Below the pieces are notes generated by a model that had not been told where the DNA came from, did not search any database, and saw only the letters and a list, made by a program, of their open reading frames with translations. Shown in pieces: positions 1-7,165 of a stretch of DNA of 64,000 nucleotides. The DNA lies in the NCBI RefSeq assembly GCF_003023845.1, contig NZ_PYFT01000001.1:5518001-5582000 (forward strand). The letters run 5' to 3'. Source of the stretch: Adhaeribacter arboris. GTDB taxonomy: Bacteria; Bacteroidota; Bacteroidia; Cytophagales; Hymenobacteraceae. Position numbers and translations under genes: made by a program. Each line of letters starts with the position of its first letter. Positions within the stretch are counted from its first letter, which is position 1.

Positions 1-120
1 TTGCAGGAACGCGTCGAAAATTTATTAACCTATCAAACGAATAATTCAGAATTTATCCGCGATTTGTACGAGGCGTTCGAGCCATTTGCCGCTAAATTTA
101 CTATTCTGGAAGAAGAATAA
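1..120 (+). CDS. C-terminal end of an unidentified protein (partial)
   Basis: The frame is open from base 1 and gives 39 residues, ending in an acidic tail (ILEEE) before TAA at 118-120. The stop shares its last A with the ATG of the next gene (TAATG), so the two are translationally coupled. Too little is present to name a family. Confidence 0.7.
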   Translation: MQERVENLLTYQTNNSEFIRDLYEAFEPFAAKFTILEEE

Positions 121-692
121 TGCTCAAAACTACGCTTCGCCGGAAAATGCTGCAAAAGCGCCAGGAGTATACGCCGGAAGAAGTAACCATTCGTAGTCAG
201 GAAATTTGCCGGCAGTTTTTTAGTTTTTTTTCAATTAATAACTTTAAAATAATCCACAGTTTTTTACCCATTGCTTCTAAGAATGAGGTAAATACCTGGT
301 TTATTATCGAGCGCTTGCGGGCTGATTTCCCAAGGATAACTCTTGCGGTGCCGGTTACGGACACGCAAACCCTTTCCCATTATTTACTCTCTTCCGAAAC
401 CAAGCTGTTACTCAATCAATGGGGTATTCCGGAGCCAAATGGTGCTGAGCCAGTTACCCCGCAAGACTTGGATCTGGTACTGGTTCCATTACTGGCCTTT
501 GATGAAAAAGGGCATCGGGTAGGTTACGGAAAAGGTTATTACGATCGTTTTTTGGCTGAGTGCCGTCCGGATACAGTTACCGTAGGATTATCGCTGGAGG
601 AAGAACCGGTACTGCTAATTTCCGATGTGGACGAGAAAGATATTTCGTTACAGTTTATTACAACTCCTTCCAAGGTTTACCAATTTCACTAA
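120..692 (+). CDS. 5-formyltetrahydrofolate cyclo-ligase (MTHFS family)
   Basis: This cytoplasmic enzyme of one-carbon metabolism converts 5-formyl-THF and ATP to 5,10-methenyl-THF, salvaging a storage folate. The 190 residues match the family's usual length. Seen directly: an N-terminal basic helix (LRRKML), DLVLVPLLAFD at about 118-128, and the C-terminal signature GYGKGYYDRF at 135-144 that forms the nucleotide/folate site. The ATG overlaps the stop of the preceding gene by one base, so this start is well supported. Assignment to the family is confident; no regulation is visible. Confidence 0.93.
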   Translation: MLKTTLRRKMLQKRQEYTPEEVTIRSQEICRQFFSFFSINNFKIIHSFLPIASKNEVNTWFIIERLRADFPRITLAVPVTDTQTLSHYLLSSETKLLLNQWGIPEPNGAEPVTPQDLDLVLVPLLAFDEKGHRVGYGKGYYDRFLAECRPDTVTVGLSLEEEPVLLISDVDEKDISLQFITTPSKVYQFH

Positions 693-1020
693 TAAGTTTA
701 AGATTTTACTTCAGGTTACTTGTAGTTCTATACTATCGTAATTACTACTACTTAGCCATATCTACCTCAAGTAATATTCTCACCTATTTACTCCACTCAA
801 GAATTTAAAATTTTGCTGAGCAAGCTTAAGATGAAATATGAAATTTTTAAGTTGCCAAATTGTATCTTATTCTTTAATGCAAATAAAAGCCGACACCTTA
901 AGCAGTAAGCTAAACTTCTTACCTGGTAGGGCTTGTTACGCAGATATTGTTAACTATAATAGATCGAAGGTATGTAGCCGTTTTGGTTAATTATTTAAAA
1001 TTGAATTAATATCTGTTGGC
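693..1020. other. Intergenic, no gene seen
   Basis: A 328-bp AT-rich stretch between the 3' ends of two convergent genes. No reading frame with plausible composition and no strong hairpin was seen. Confidence 0.6.
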
Positions 1021-1239
1021 TTAAGGAACAGGATCATACCCACTGCTGCCCCAAGGATGGCATTTTGCTAATCGTTTAACAGCCAGTTTAGCACCTTGGA
1101 TGGGGCCATGTTTGCGAAGGGCTTGCGCGGCATATTCGGAACAGGTTGGGGTAAAACGACAACTTGGTGGTTTGAGAGGGGAAAGTATCTTTTGGTAAAC
1201 CCAAACGAAACCTAGTAATAAGTATTGCAGTATTTTCAT
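1021..1239 (-). CDS. yidD: Membrane protein insertion efficiency factor YidD
   Basis: This is a small membrane-associated protein that assists YidC/Sec-dependent insertion of inner-membrane proteins. The 72 residues show the full family pattern: a hydrophobic amphipathic N-terminus ([16 protein letters not shown]), the Cys-rich signature [11 protein letters not shown] at about 27-37, and the C-terminal CHPW..GYDPVP. Length is typical. The gene stands alone on the minus strand and is not in its common rnpA-yidD-yidC arrangement. Identification is confident. Confidence 0.93.
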   Translation of the reverse strand: MKILQYLLLGFVWVYQKILSPLKPPSCRFTPTCSEYAAQALRKHGPIQGAKLAVKRLAKCHPWGSSGYDPVP

Positions 1240-1450
1240 GCGTTCTGAACTACAAGGTAGTTCTATATTAACTAAAAATAAAGTAGTTACGTGCGCCGAC
1301 GATCTATAAATTCTTTCCGGTATTACAGGAGTACTGTTCAGAAAAACTAAAAAGAATAATTGTTGAAAGTGTTATAAGTTGAATAAATCCTTTTAAAAGA
1401 TTAAGGCGGCTAGTTAATAGCGCTATAAATTAAAATTTTAATACTACTGC

Positions 1451-1876
1451 ATGGTTGTTTTTACCCGGTTACTATTTTGTATTTTTCTTCTTATTGCACT
1501 AAAAGGTTCCGCTGCCCACGAACCTTTTCCTATTGGTGCCCGGGCAGCTGGCTTAGCAGGTGCAGCAGTTACTTTATCCGATGTTTGGTCTAGCCGCAAT
1601 AACGTAGCAGGAATTGCTTCTTTAAAAAAGGTGGAAATTGGAATCTTCGCGGAGAACCGGTTTAATGTAACCGCTTTTACAACCGTGGGTTTACAAGCTG
1701 TATTGCCAACTAAAAAGCTAGGTTCTATTGGCGTTGATTTATCCCGTTTTGGTGACCAGTGGTATAATGAACAACGTTTAGGTATTGGCTTTGGCCATCG
1801 ATTGGGTACAGTAAACATAGGTATCAAAGCTGACCTATTGCAAACGCATATAGATAAAATAGTTGAAGCGATATAA
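1451..1876 (+). pseudogene. 5' half of a PorV-like outer-membrane beta-barrel gene, split by the prophage
   Basis: The frame starts with a signal peptide (about residues 1-22) and continues with GARAAGLAGAAVTLSDVWSS, the N-terminal pattern of PorV/PorQ (FadL-superfamily) beta-barrel proteins of Bacteroidota. Codons up to 1854 are host-derived; the last residues (DKIVEAI) and the TAA come from the element. The missing 3' half begins at 50114, and joining 1451-1838 to 50114-50544 gives 819 nt, exactly 273 codons in frame. Both sides read LLQTHI at the junction. Whether either fragment is stable is unknown; a truncated barrel is very unlikely to fold. Confidence 0.85.
1834..1854 (+). repeat. attL core of the prophage
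   Basis: CCTATTGCAAACGCATATAG plus a final A, matching 50109-50129 except for one T/C difference. The exact shared core is 16 bp (1839-1854). It lies in the coding sequence of the split beta-barrel gene, and the element begins here. Confidence 0.88.
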
Positions 1877-1928
1877 TTCTCTGTTTATCAGCTGATTATA
1901 TATACTTTTTAATTGTTTGCTTTTATGC

Positions 1929-1949
1929 TTGCACACGATTTGTACACAA
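1929..1949 (+). repeat. Putative integrase arm-type site, left end
   Basis: TTGCACACGATTTGTACACA followed by A, closely matching the sequence at 49966-49988 beside the integrase. It lies 75 bp inside attL. Two TTG(C/T)ACACA-like units are present. Sharing between the two ends, and only there as far as seen, suggests integrase arm binding. Confidence 0.5.
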
Positions 1950-1956
1950 CTAACCC

Positions 1957-2127
1957 TTATCTCATAAAAAAGGGTTCTTCCGGATGTTCTTTCTGATGCA
2001 ATAGGATTTGATCTAAAGTATCATCAAAGCTAAGCAGCTCGTGTGCATTTTCATAGCCCAGTACTCGGGCCATGTCGTAGGAGTTCACGTACAGTTGGTT
2101 GGTGGCTTTATCTTTGTAAAACCGCAT
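1957..2127 (-). CDS. Small BRO-N/antirepressor-like protein, probably truncated
   Basis: A 56-residue frame beginning MRFYKDKATNQLYVNSYDMA and followed by RVLGYENA. The stretch resembles the start of phage BRO-N/antirepressor domains, where an aromatic strand precedes a (D/M)ARVLGY motif, but it is far shorter than a full domain. Upstream the frame stays open to about 2160 and an AGGAGG lies before it, without an ATG, so the N-terminus may be lost. It is the last gene of the leftward run starting at 3932. The family call is tentative. Confidence 0.4.
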   Translation of the reverse strand: MRFYKDKATNQLYVNSYDMARVLGYENAHELLSFDDTLDQILLHQKEHPEEPFFMR

Positions 2128-2211
2128 TGACCGGCCTTCTTCTTTATCTAGATAGGTGATACCCTCCTAATTTCGACTATTAGTTGCATGAACAATCGTC
2201 TTAGTATAAAA

Positions 2212-2493
2212 TCAATTAAATTGTTGAGGTAATTGCTCTAAATTCTGGGAAAGAGCACCAATGAAAATAGCCTGATCTTCGGTCAAATAAGCAACGGCGC
2301 TTTTCTGGATACCTCCGGCCGTGGGTAAGGGTTCCGTTTCAAACGCCACCCTTCCAAAAGTACTTTCAATGGTAGAAAGATGCTTGTCTATGGTTTCGAG
2401 TAAGTTCTTGTGCTTAATCCCTAACTCGGAAGCAATATCCCGGCTATCTACTACCGGGATATTATTGTATTGAGAAATTTTAATCAGTTCCAT
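2212..2493 (-). CDS. Rha-family phage regulatory protein, C-terminally truncated
   Basis: Of 93 residues, the N-terminal part matches the Rha domain: VVDSRDIASELGIKHKNLLE at 14-33, then SAVAYLTEDQAIFIGALSQN at about 65-84. Rha proteins are phage/prophage regulators found near lysogeny genes. Full-length proteins continue after the (L)S(R/Q)N motif with an Arg/Lys-rich segment; here the frame ends after EQLPQQFN, so the C-terminus is lost. The start overlaps the upstream gene by 14 nt, indicating one transcript. Confidence 0.65.
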   Translation of the reverse strand: MELIKISQYNNIPVVDSRDIASELGIKHKNLLETIDKHLSTIESTFGRVAFETEPLPTAGGIQKSAVAYLTEDQAIFIGALSQNLEQLPQQFN

Positions 2494-2797
2494 CGCTTTT
2501 TACGGGAATGCCTGCCTTAATTCCTTTGGCAAGCTTTTTTATAAAAAACCGTCGCTGTTGATATTCATCTTCCTTGCAGTTCTTAGCATTTTTACGCAGC
2601 TTTTTTTGCAGATTCTTGTCAGATTTTAGAAGGTGTTTCAACCATTTTGCAAACTCTTGAGGACGGTCAAAATCTTCTAAAATCTCTTGTAACAAAGGAA
2701 CAGCATTGTAATTCTTAAAAACAGCTTCCACAATAATGGCCTTAACATTGCAGTGTAGCATTGAAGGGATTATATAGTTATTTTTTGCCTGACACAT
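2480..2797 (-). CDS. Hypothetical basic protein
   Basis: A 105-residue protein, strongly basic in its C-terminal half (KNLQKKLRKNAKNCKEDEYQ, then FFIKKLAKGIKAG). No family recognised; a nucleic-acid role is only suggested by charge. It overlaps the Rha-like gene downstream by 14 nt and follows the three tandem paralogs, so it belongs to their transcript. Confidence 0.5.
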   Translation of the reverse strand: MCQAKNNYIIPSMLHCNVKAIIVEAVFKNYNAVPLLQEILEDFDRPQEFAKWLKHLLKSDKNLQKKLRKNAKNCKEDEYQQRRFFIKKLAKGIKAGIPVKSDGTD

Positions 2798-2817
2798 TTT
2801 TTTAACTTTAAAGGTTT

Positions 2818-3177
2818 TTACATGGTAAATTGACTGTCTTTATGATCACCATCCCCTAACGGTATTCCATCCGGCAAGCCGTGTAAAATGGCATCCCGTA
2901 ACCGCTTGATTCGCCAAATGTGATGGTATACATCTGAATGCAGGCTGTTATCCGAACTGGCATCACTCAATACCTGTAAAAATTCAAAGATGAAAGAATC
3001 CAGGGCTTGTACCATTAGGTACGGTTCATCATAAGCCACTACCTCTAACAAGGCTTGAGCATTGAAAACTACATCTGGCTTTATGGCAAATAAAATATCC
3101 GGATTGTTGCCTTCCTTAACTGCTTTTTCACGGGCTTGTGATTGTAAAAGTGCTATTTCTTTATCTTTATTTTCCAT
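2818..3177 (-). CDS. Tandem paralog 3 of a small helical family
   Basis: A 119-residue protein whose second half aligns with the two genes upstream: NAQALLEVVA, then VQALDSFIFEFLQ, then IKRLRDAILHGLPDG. The shared pattern is (A)ALD..(h)F(hh), a variable segment, and LR(N/D)(A/G)I(L/I).G. Its start overlaps the preceding gene by 11 nt. The predicted all-helical fold with a terminal LRxxIxxG suggests a protein-protein interaction module. Function unknown. Confidence 0.65.
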   Translation of the reverse strand: MENKDKEIALLQSQAREKAVKEGNNPDILFAIKPDVVFNAQALLEVVAYDEPYLMVQALDSFIFEFLQVLSDASSDNSLHSDVYHHIWRIKRLRDAILHGLPDGIPLGDGDHKDSQFTM

Positions 3178-3712
3178 CGCCTTTGGGATTATATTGTGTA
3201 ACCATACCTAAAACCGCATTGGTATAACCGAAAATAATTCCGTTTCTAAGCTCTCTTAAATTGTTATACATTCGTATCAAGTTGCCATTCATTGTCCAAC
3301 CTGCTTTTTCCATATAACCAATCATAAATACCATGCTTTGGTCAAGAGCTTGAGCAACTTCTTCCGGCGTAGATTCGGCAATAGCTTGCAGAATGTAAGT
3401 AGCATTAAACACAACTTCTGTAGGCTGACTATAATAGGTTGTGTTTTTAAATCGGATTTCTATATCCTCACAATCGTTTTCATCTAAGTCTATCAGATAA
3501 CCAGATTGCTTTTTTTCCAAATTTTCTAATGCCTCTTCATAGGTGAATTGTGATTTGGTATCATCTTTAATTAAATAACCATAAAAGCGAAATTCTTCCT
3601 CACTTATTTTATTAAGGTTAAAAGCAGTATCGGCCGCTGTTTTTAACTTTTCGCGAATACTATTTAATTGATTTTCCATAGCCTTAATCCAGATTAATAT
3701 TGTTGGAACCAA
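3167..3712 (-). CDS. Tandem paralog 2 of a small helical family
   Basis: At 181 residues this is the longest of the three. The C-terminal half (about 105-170) has the shared family pattern: NATYILQAIAESTPEE, AQALDQSMVFMIGYM, NNLRELRNGIIFG. The N-terminal half is charged and unique to this copy. It overlaps both neighbours (29 nt upstream, 11 nt downstream), so translation is coupled. Its first residues (MVPTILIWIKA) may be replaced by the internal start MENQLNSIREKL at residue 12. Function unknown. Confidence 0.65.
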   Translation of the reverse strand: MVPTILIWIKAMENQLNSIREKLKTAADTAFNLNKISEEEFRFYGYLIKDDTKSQFTYEEALENLEKKQSGYLIDLDENDCEDIEIRFKNTTYYSQPTEVVFNATYILQAIAESTPEEVAQALDQSMVFMIGYMEKAGWTMNGNLIRMYNNLRELRNGIIFGYTNAVLGMVTQYNPKGDGK

Positions 3713-3932
3713 CTAAAATCGCGTTTCGCATTTCGCGTAAATTCCAGTACAAATCAAATTGATCGGGATTGACTATATTTTCAGTAATAACATAACTGAT
3801 TAGAAAAAACATAGCTTTGTCTAATGTTCTCGCGGCCGTATCGGGTTCAATCACATTTACAATAAAATTGATTAAAGCCCTAGGGTCAAACGGTTGTTCT
3901 TGGTTTTGGCATTCGTTTTGCATAACTTCCAA
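3684..3932 (-). CDS. Tandem paralog 1 of a small helical family
   Basis: An 82-residue protein that is little more than the shared domain: RALINFIVNVIEPDTA, ARTLDKAMFFLISYV, WNLREMRNAILVG. It heads the leftward three-gene set and overlaps the next copy by 29 nt. The repetition of ALD/TLD...F and LRxxRN-type motifs in three adjacent genes indicates local duplication. Function unknown. Confidence 0.65.
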   Translation of the reverse strand: MEVMQNECQNQEQPFDPRALINFIVNVIEPDTAARTLDKAMFFLISYVITENIVNPDQFDLYWNLREMRNAILVGSNNINLD

Positions 3933-3965
3933 TAATTAAATGTTTCTTGTTAATTTTTAATTTAG

Positions 3966-3994
3966 GGAGCCTATTACGAGTAGGCTCCTTTTTT
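3966..3994 (+). terminator. Hairpin with T-run between two minus-strand genes
   Basis: GGAGCCTA / TAGGCTCC 8-bp perfect stem, 7-nt loop, then six T on the plus strand. Both flanking genes read leftward. It would therefore stop rightward read-through, or act as a leader hairpin of the gene starting at 3932. Confidence 0.55.
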
Positions 3995-4033
3995 CATAGC
4001 TCGGATTGATTATAGGTCGGATAAGGCAATCTG

Positions 4034-4222
4034 TTAGAATGGGAATGTTCGGGCCTCCTTCCTTCGTAATGCGTTGACTAGGTTAGCGGCATAAGTTTTA
4101 TTCTTCTCCGCCTCCTTTGTTAAAAATTTGTTTATCCAGGTTCCGTTCTGGTAAACTATCACATCTAGCCGTTTATGGCCGTCTACTTTGTAATGCTTGT
4201 AGCTGATGGTGTAAGCGTTCAT
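4034..4222 (-). CDS. Small protein, paralog of the gene just upstream
   Basis: A 62-residue protein (start MNAYTISYKHYKVDGHKR). It shares with the adjacent 59-residue protein the pattern M-x-(A/T)YT-x-S(Y/F)K-x-YK(V/L)(D/N)G-x-K and (V/I)YQNG near residue 25. The strand-rich start and basic, helical end resemble the N-terminal arm-binding domain of tyrosine recombinases, but no catalytic part is present. Function unknown. Confidence 0.5.
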   Translation of the reverse strand: MNAYTISYKHYKVDGHKRLDVIVYQNGTWINKFLTKEAEKNKTYAANLVNALRRKEARTFPF

Positions 4223-4226
4223 TTTA

Positions 4227-4406
4227 TTAAGTGTTTATAGTTCGCGTTTTAAAGATTCTAATGCAATTGGAAGTAAACTGTAACTGCTTTTCCCGGCTCT
4301 CTAAAGTGTTAGTAAATACCTTTTTGCCATTCTGATAAATGTTAGTCTCATACTTTTTAACTCCGTTTAGTTTATAGGTTTTGAAGGATGCAGTGTAAGT
4401 TTTCAT
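4227..4406 (-). CDS. Small protein, tandem paralog of the gene at 4034-4222
   Basis: A 59-residue frame starting MKTYTASFKTYKLNGVKK and containing IYQNGKKVF. It is clearly related to its downstream neighbour, beginning 5 bp before that gene's start. Repeated operator-like sequences lie just upstream (4418-4433 and 4497-4512), so this is probably the first gene of the regulated transcript. Confidence 0.55.
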   Translation of the reverse strand: MKTYTASFKTYKLNGVKKYETNIYQNGKKVFTNTLESREKQLQFTSNCIRIFKTRTINT

Positions 4407-4417
4407 ATACTTAAATA

Positions 4418-4433
4418 TTGTACATGTATAACA
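4418..4433 (-). promoter_or_regulatory. Operator-like repeat, copy 1
   Basis: On the minus strand it reads TGTTATACATGTACAA, matching TGTTNNACATRTACAA shared with copies at 4497-4512 and 4799-4814. It lies 12 bp upstream of the ATG at 4406, where a bound repressor would block that gene. Confidence 0.55.
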
Positions 4434-4490
4434 TATTCGAAAAAAATAAAAGGTTTTACACCTCTCTGAATTATTATACTGTAAATGTAT

Positions 4491-4520
4491 GTGAAATGTT
4501 TAACATGTACAACATTTCAC
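4491..4520 (+). promoter_or_regulatory. Operator-like repeat, copy 2, inside a 10-bp inverted repeat
   Basis: GTGAAATGTT (4491-4500) and AACATTTCAC (4511-4520) are perfect inverted arms around TAACATGTAC. The inner 4497-4512 reads TGTTTAACATGTACAA, matching the other two copies. It lies between the HTH gene's stop (4531) and the leftward gene starting at 4406. Confidence 0.6.
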
Positions 4521-4530
4521 TTAAAAAATA

Positions 4531-4767
4531 TTAATTGTTTTTTGGCTTTGATCTTCCTTTATATTCGATTGGGTAATCGTTTAGTTTTGTAGGTGGAAAT
4601 TTAATAGTGTCAATTAATCTTTTTACTGTTCCATCCATACTAGTTTCTTCTGAAAGTTCAATTAAACCTCGCTCAATACGTCCGTAAATAGCAGTATAAG
4701 ACACGCCGCACAGTTGAGCGTATTTATAAGGCGTTACAAATTGAGGTACTGGTTTCTTATCTGCCAT
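4531..4767 (-). CDS. Small HTH DNA-binding protein (phage excisionase/MerR-like type)
   Basis: A 78-residue protein with a helix-turn-helix at about 10-35: VTPYKYAQLCGVSYTAIYGR, the usual form of small phage winged-HTH or excisionase-like regulators. The tail is basic (KGRSKPKNN). It sits at a divergent junction, with the rightward gene starting at 4856, and three copies of one operator-like sequence surround it. It is the best candidate to bind them and so control both directions. Family class is likely; the exact role (repressor, Cro-like or Xis) is not settled. Confidence 0.6.
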   Translation of the reverse strand: MADKKPVPQFVTPYKYAQLCGVSYTAIYGRIERGLIELSEETSMDGTVKRLIDTIKFPPTKLNDYPIEYKGRSKPKNN

Positions 4768-4798
4768 TTAAATAATAATTACGCAATTATATTATATA

Positions 4799-4814
4799 TG
4801 TTGGACATATACAA
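4799..4814 (+). promoter_or_regulatory. Operator-like repeat, copy 3
   Basis: TGTTGGACATATACAA, the third match to TGTTNNACATRTACAA. It lies in the 88-bp divergent region between the HTH gene (start 4767) and the rightward gene at 4856. Confidence 0.55.
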
Positions 4815-4855
4815 GTTTATCATTAATTTTATAATTCAATCCTATATTAATTTAT

Positions 4856-5128
4856 ATGCCCGTTTTACAAACCTCTTTTATTGGCCTGTATAGTATCCTA
4901 GGGCTTATTATTGCTCTTACCGTCCTGAATGTATACCTTTTTATCAGTCAAAAGCGGACAGATGCCAAATTACAGGCACATAAAGCCTTTGTATTGCAAA
5001 AGCTAGAAGAACTAGAAAAATTAAAAGAAGAACTTGAAGTAAGGCATAAAGCTAATAACGAGTATAAAAGTGAAATAGAAAGTCCGATCTTAAATACCAT
5101 ATACCGTTTTTGTCCGAGTGATAATTAA
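4856..5128 (+). CDS. Small membrane-anchored coiled-coil protein
   Basis: A 90-residue protein with an N-terminal membrane segment (about 8-30, SILGLIIALTVLNVYLFI) followed by a charged coiled coil (KLEELEKLKEELEVRH). One transmembrane helix with a cytoplasmic helical tail is predicted. It is the first rightward gene beyond the divergent operator region. No family recognised. Confidence 0.5.
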   Translation: MPVLQTSFIGLYSILGLIIALTVLNVYLFISQKRTDAKLQAHKAFVLQKLEELEKLKEELEVRHKANNEYKSEIESPILNTIYRFCPSDN

Positions 5129-5279
5129 ATGCGTTACTAATACTACTTTAATTAATTCAATATTATTTATTATATTTGAAATTAGATTGTTTTAATCAAA
5201 AGAATGACAGCCATAATAGGTATTTTAAACAAAACCACAGTTGCATCTGATAGTGCCGCTACTGTCAGAGGCAAGTACT

Positions 5280-5322
5280 AGTCATACCATTTTTGATCAA
5301 AGTTGTATGACTTGGTATGACT
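5280..5322 (+). promoter_or_regulatory. Inverted and direct repeats upstream of a small gene
   Basis: AGTCATACCA (5280-5289) and TGGTATGACT (5313-5322) are perfect inverted arms. A further GTATGACTT lies between them at about 5305-5313, giving three half-sites in 43 bp. The site is 51 bp before the ATG at 5373, a plausible operator. Confidence 0.45.
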
Positions 5323-5372
5323 TTTATGTAATTTTGCTTGCTATTAATCCCTAATCTACTAAAATTCGCTTT

Positions 5373-5546
5373 ATGACACCTATTACTCGATTTTCCCATA
5401 ATATCCCCAACGTTAAAATTTATACAAAAGAAAAAAAGTTAAGTGTAACTGAGGTCTTAAACCATGATATTGATAAAAAGAACAATAATATTGGTACACA
5501 TCATTCACCTAAAAAAGATTCAATCTTACCTTCAAAAAAGGCGTAA
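5373..5546 (+). CDS. Small hypothetical protein
   Basis: A 57-residue polar protein (MTPITRFSHNIPNVKIYTKE, ending LPSKKA), flanked upstream by repeated half-sites and downstream by an intrinsic terminator. That bounded unit supports a real gene. No family recognised. Confidence 0.4.
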   Translation: MTPITRFSHNIPNVKIYTKEKKLSVTEVLNHDIDKKNNNIGTHHSPKKDSILPSKKA

Positions 5547-5573
5547 TAAATAACTTTTTGTGTTAATTTTTAA

Positions 5574-5597
5574 CCCCTTAATCAAGGGGCTTTTTAT
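5574..5597 (+). terminator. Intrinsic terminator directly before the SDH protease gene
   Basis: CCCCTT / AAGGGG stem with AATC loop, then CTTTTTATTT. It ends the 5373-5546 unit but lies only about 20 bp before the ATG at 5616. The next gene must therefore be read through it or start within it, so it may act as an attenuator. Confidence 0.7.
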
Positions 5598-5615
5598 TTA
5601 TAAAATAAATTAATT

Positions 5616-6638
5616 ATGAGCTTGATGGAGAGTAATAGCAATGGACAAATAGAGGATGTTGAAACTGATGCAACCGAAGCTAACATAGATACAGGCGGGT
5701 TACAAATTGATGCAGCACCAGCTGACAAGCAAAAGGCGGATAGTGTTTCTGCTGTTGATGTGATAAACAGCACTATTAATGGGTTCTCAGAAACGGGGAC
5801 AGAAGCCTTAAAAGCCGAGTGCTATAAAGTCATAAAAAAATACTTGAAACAAACGGCTAAAGAACACCTCTGCTGCGATACATATAACGTACTGATTCTG
5901 CACGATAATGGGGCGCTTGTAAAAGGTGACGCTGATAGAATTTATAATGCAGTAACGGATTTTCCAGAAAAGAAGCCAATATTGTTGATACTCTATTCAC
6001 CGGGCGGTGATGCTGGTTCTGCTTATCTGATCGGCAAATTGTGTATTGATAATTCTGGTGGAAGATTTATAATTGCTGTGCCACGAATGGCAAAGTCGGC
6101 GGCCACATTAATTTGTTGCGCGGCCAATGAAATTCACATGGGTAGTTTGTCGGAATTGGGCCCTATTGACCCGCAAATAAACGAATTGCCGGCTTTAGGA
6201 TTAAAAAATTCTGTTGAGCATATTGCAGAATTGGTGAAAAACCATCCAGCATCTTCTGAAATGTTTGCTAATTATTTAAACTCATCGCTTCCACTCATTC
6301 ACTTAGGATATTATGAAAGAGTAGCTGAGTCAGCCATGCAATATGCGGAAAAGCTACTGAATAGTCACCGTAATGAATTGAAAAAAGACGTAAAGGGAAT
6401 TGCTAATGAGTTAGTTTACAAGTACAAAGATCATAGTTTTGTTATTGACAAATCTGAGGCGGAGGAGATTTTTGGGTCTGAAATCATTAAAACAAACACT
6501 CCTGAATACGAACTTGGAAACAGCTTGTATTCAGCATTGACCTTTATTAACCGTATAGCAGATATGATGAATCATAATTTTTATTTTACTGGCTCGTTTG
6601 AATCAGACCCTGTATTTACGAAGAAAAGGGGGCGCTAA
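5616..6638 (+). CDS. SDH-family Clp-fold serine protease
   Basis: A 340-residue ClpP/crotonase-fold protein of the serine dehydrogenase proteinase (SDH) class. Seen: a polar N-terminal region (1-60), then the fold core with oxyanion-type loop SPGGDAGSAY at 128-137, the nucleophile motif MAKSAATL with Ser161, and GSLSELGPIDPQI at about 177-189. A C-terminal helical segment contains a second hydrophobic stretch. The function would be cytoplasmic or membrane-associated peptide-bond cleavage; the substrate is unknown. Phages use ClpP-fold proteases for capsid maturation, but those sit in head modules, whereas this gene is in the cargo half. I infer an accessory rather than a structural role. Confidence 0.8.
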   Translation: MSLMESNSNGQIEDVETDATEANIDTGGLQIDAAPADKQKADSVSAVDVINSTINGFSETGTEALKAECYKVIKKYLKQTAKEHLCCDTYNVLILHDNGALVKGDADRIYNAVTDFPEKKPILLILYSPGGDAGSAYLIGKLCIDNSGGRFIIAVPRMAKSAATLICCAANEIHMGSLSELGPIDPQINELPALGLKNSVEHIAELVKNHPASSEMFANYLNSSLPLIHLGYYERVAESAMQYAEKLLNSHRNELKKDVKGIANELVYKYKDHSFVIDKSEAEEIFGSEIIKTNTPEYELGNSLYSALTFINRIADMMNHNFYFTGSFESDPVFTKKRGR

Positions 6639-6672
6639 TATTATTATAGCTGCCACTATGCAGCCATAATAA

Positions 6673-6915
6673 TTGAAAGAAAAACCCGCACATATAAACA
6701 AGGGCTTAACTGACAAAGAACTTATTACCAAGAACGAAAAGAGCATAATGCCTGTTAAAAGTGTAATTGCACGAATGCTGCGCGTGAAAAAACCAACTCT
6801 ACAAAATCCACCCAGACCTAATCCAACTTCAACTACACCTCCTAGGATTGAATTAGATTTTAAACGAGATTTCCCCGGGCAAAGCAACTCGCCATTACCG
6901 TCACCCAAACTTTAA
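6673..6915 (+). CDS. Small Pro-rich hypothetical protein
   Basis: An 80-residue frame starting at TTG. An internal ATG at 6748 (MPVKSVIARMLRVKKP) is a likelier start, giving 55 residues. The C-terminal half is rich in Pro, Asn, Thr and Ser. A terminator follows at 6946-6969, which supports a gene in this orientation. It lies 34 bp after the SDH protease gene. Function unknown. Confidence 0.35.
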   Translation: MKEKPAHINKGLTDKELITKNEKSIMPVKSVIARMLRVKKPTLQNPPRPNPTSTTPPRIELDFKRDFPGQSNSPLPSPKL

Positions 6916-6945
6916 GGAATTGATTAGTTAATTTTATTCTTAATA

Positions 6946-6969
6946 AGCTCCAGTAATAGGAGCTTTTTT
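6946..6969 (+). terminator. Intrinsic terminator
   Basis: AGCTCC / GGAGCT stem with a 7-nt loop followed by TTTTT, 31 bp after the stop at 6915. It ends the protease-containing rightward transcript. Confidence 0.75.
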
Positions 6970-7165
6970 GTTTATTTAGGGTATGAGTTAACCCCTATAC
7001 TCTCCGGCTGTACATAAGTATAAGCACTAGGAAGGAATATAAGCTTATTTGTATTTAAATAAGATAGGGATATAAAAGTTTTTTAATTCTGATGGTTACT
7101 AAAAACGGGTGAAACCTTCCTCCCGATAAAAACGCTACTGCCATTCTAACCATCTACTCTAGAAT

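Noticed and set aside
1444-1827. 127-codon minus-strand frame opposite the split barrel gene
   Set aside because: Antisense to a frame with a signal peptide and proven continuity across the prophage; composition is unnatural.
6603-6908. 101-codon minus-strand frame
   Set aside because: Overlaps the protease stop and the plus-strand gene that has its own terminator; Gly/Leu-rich composition and no supporting signals.
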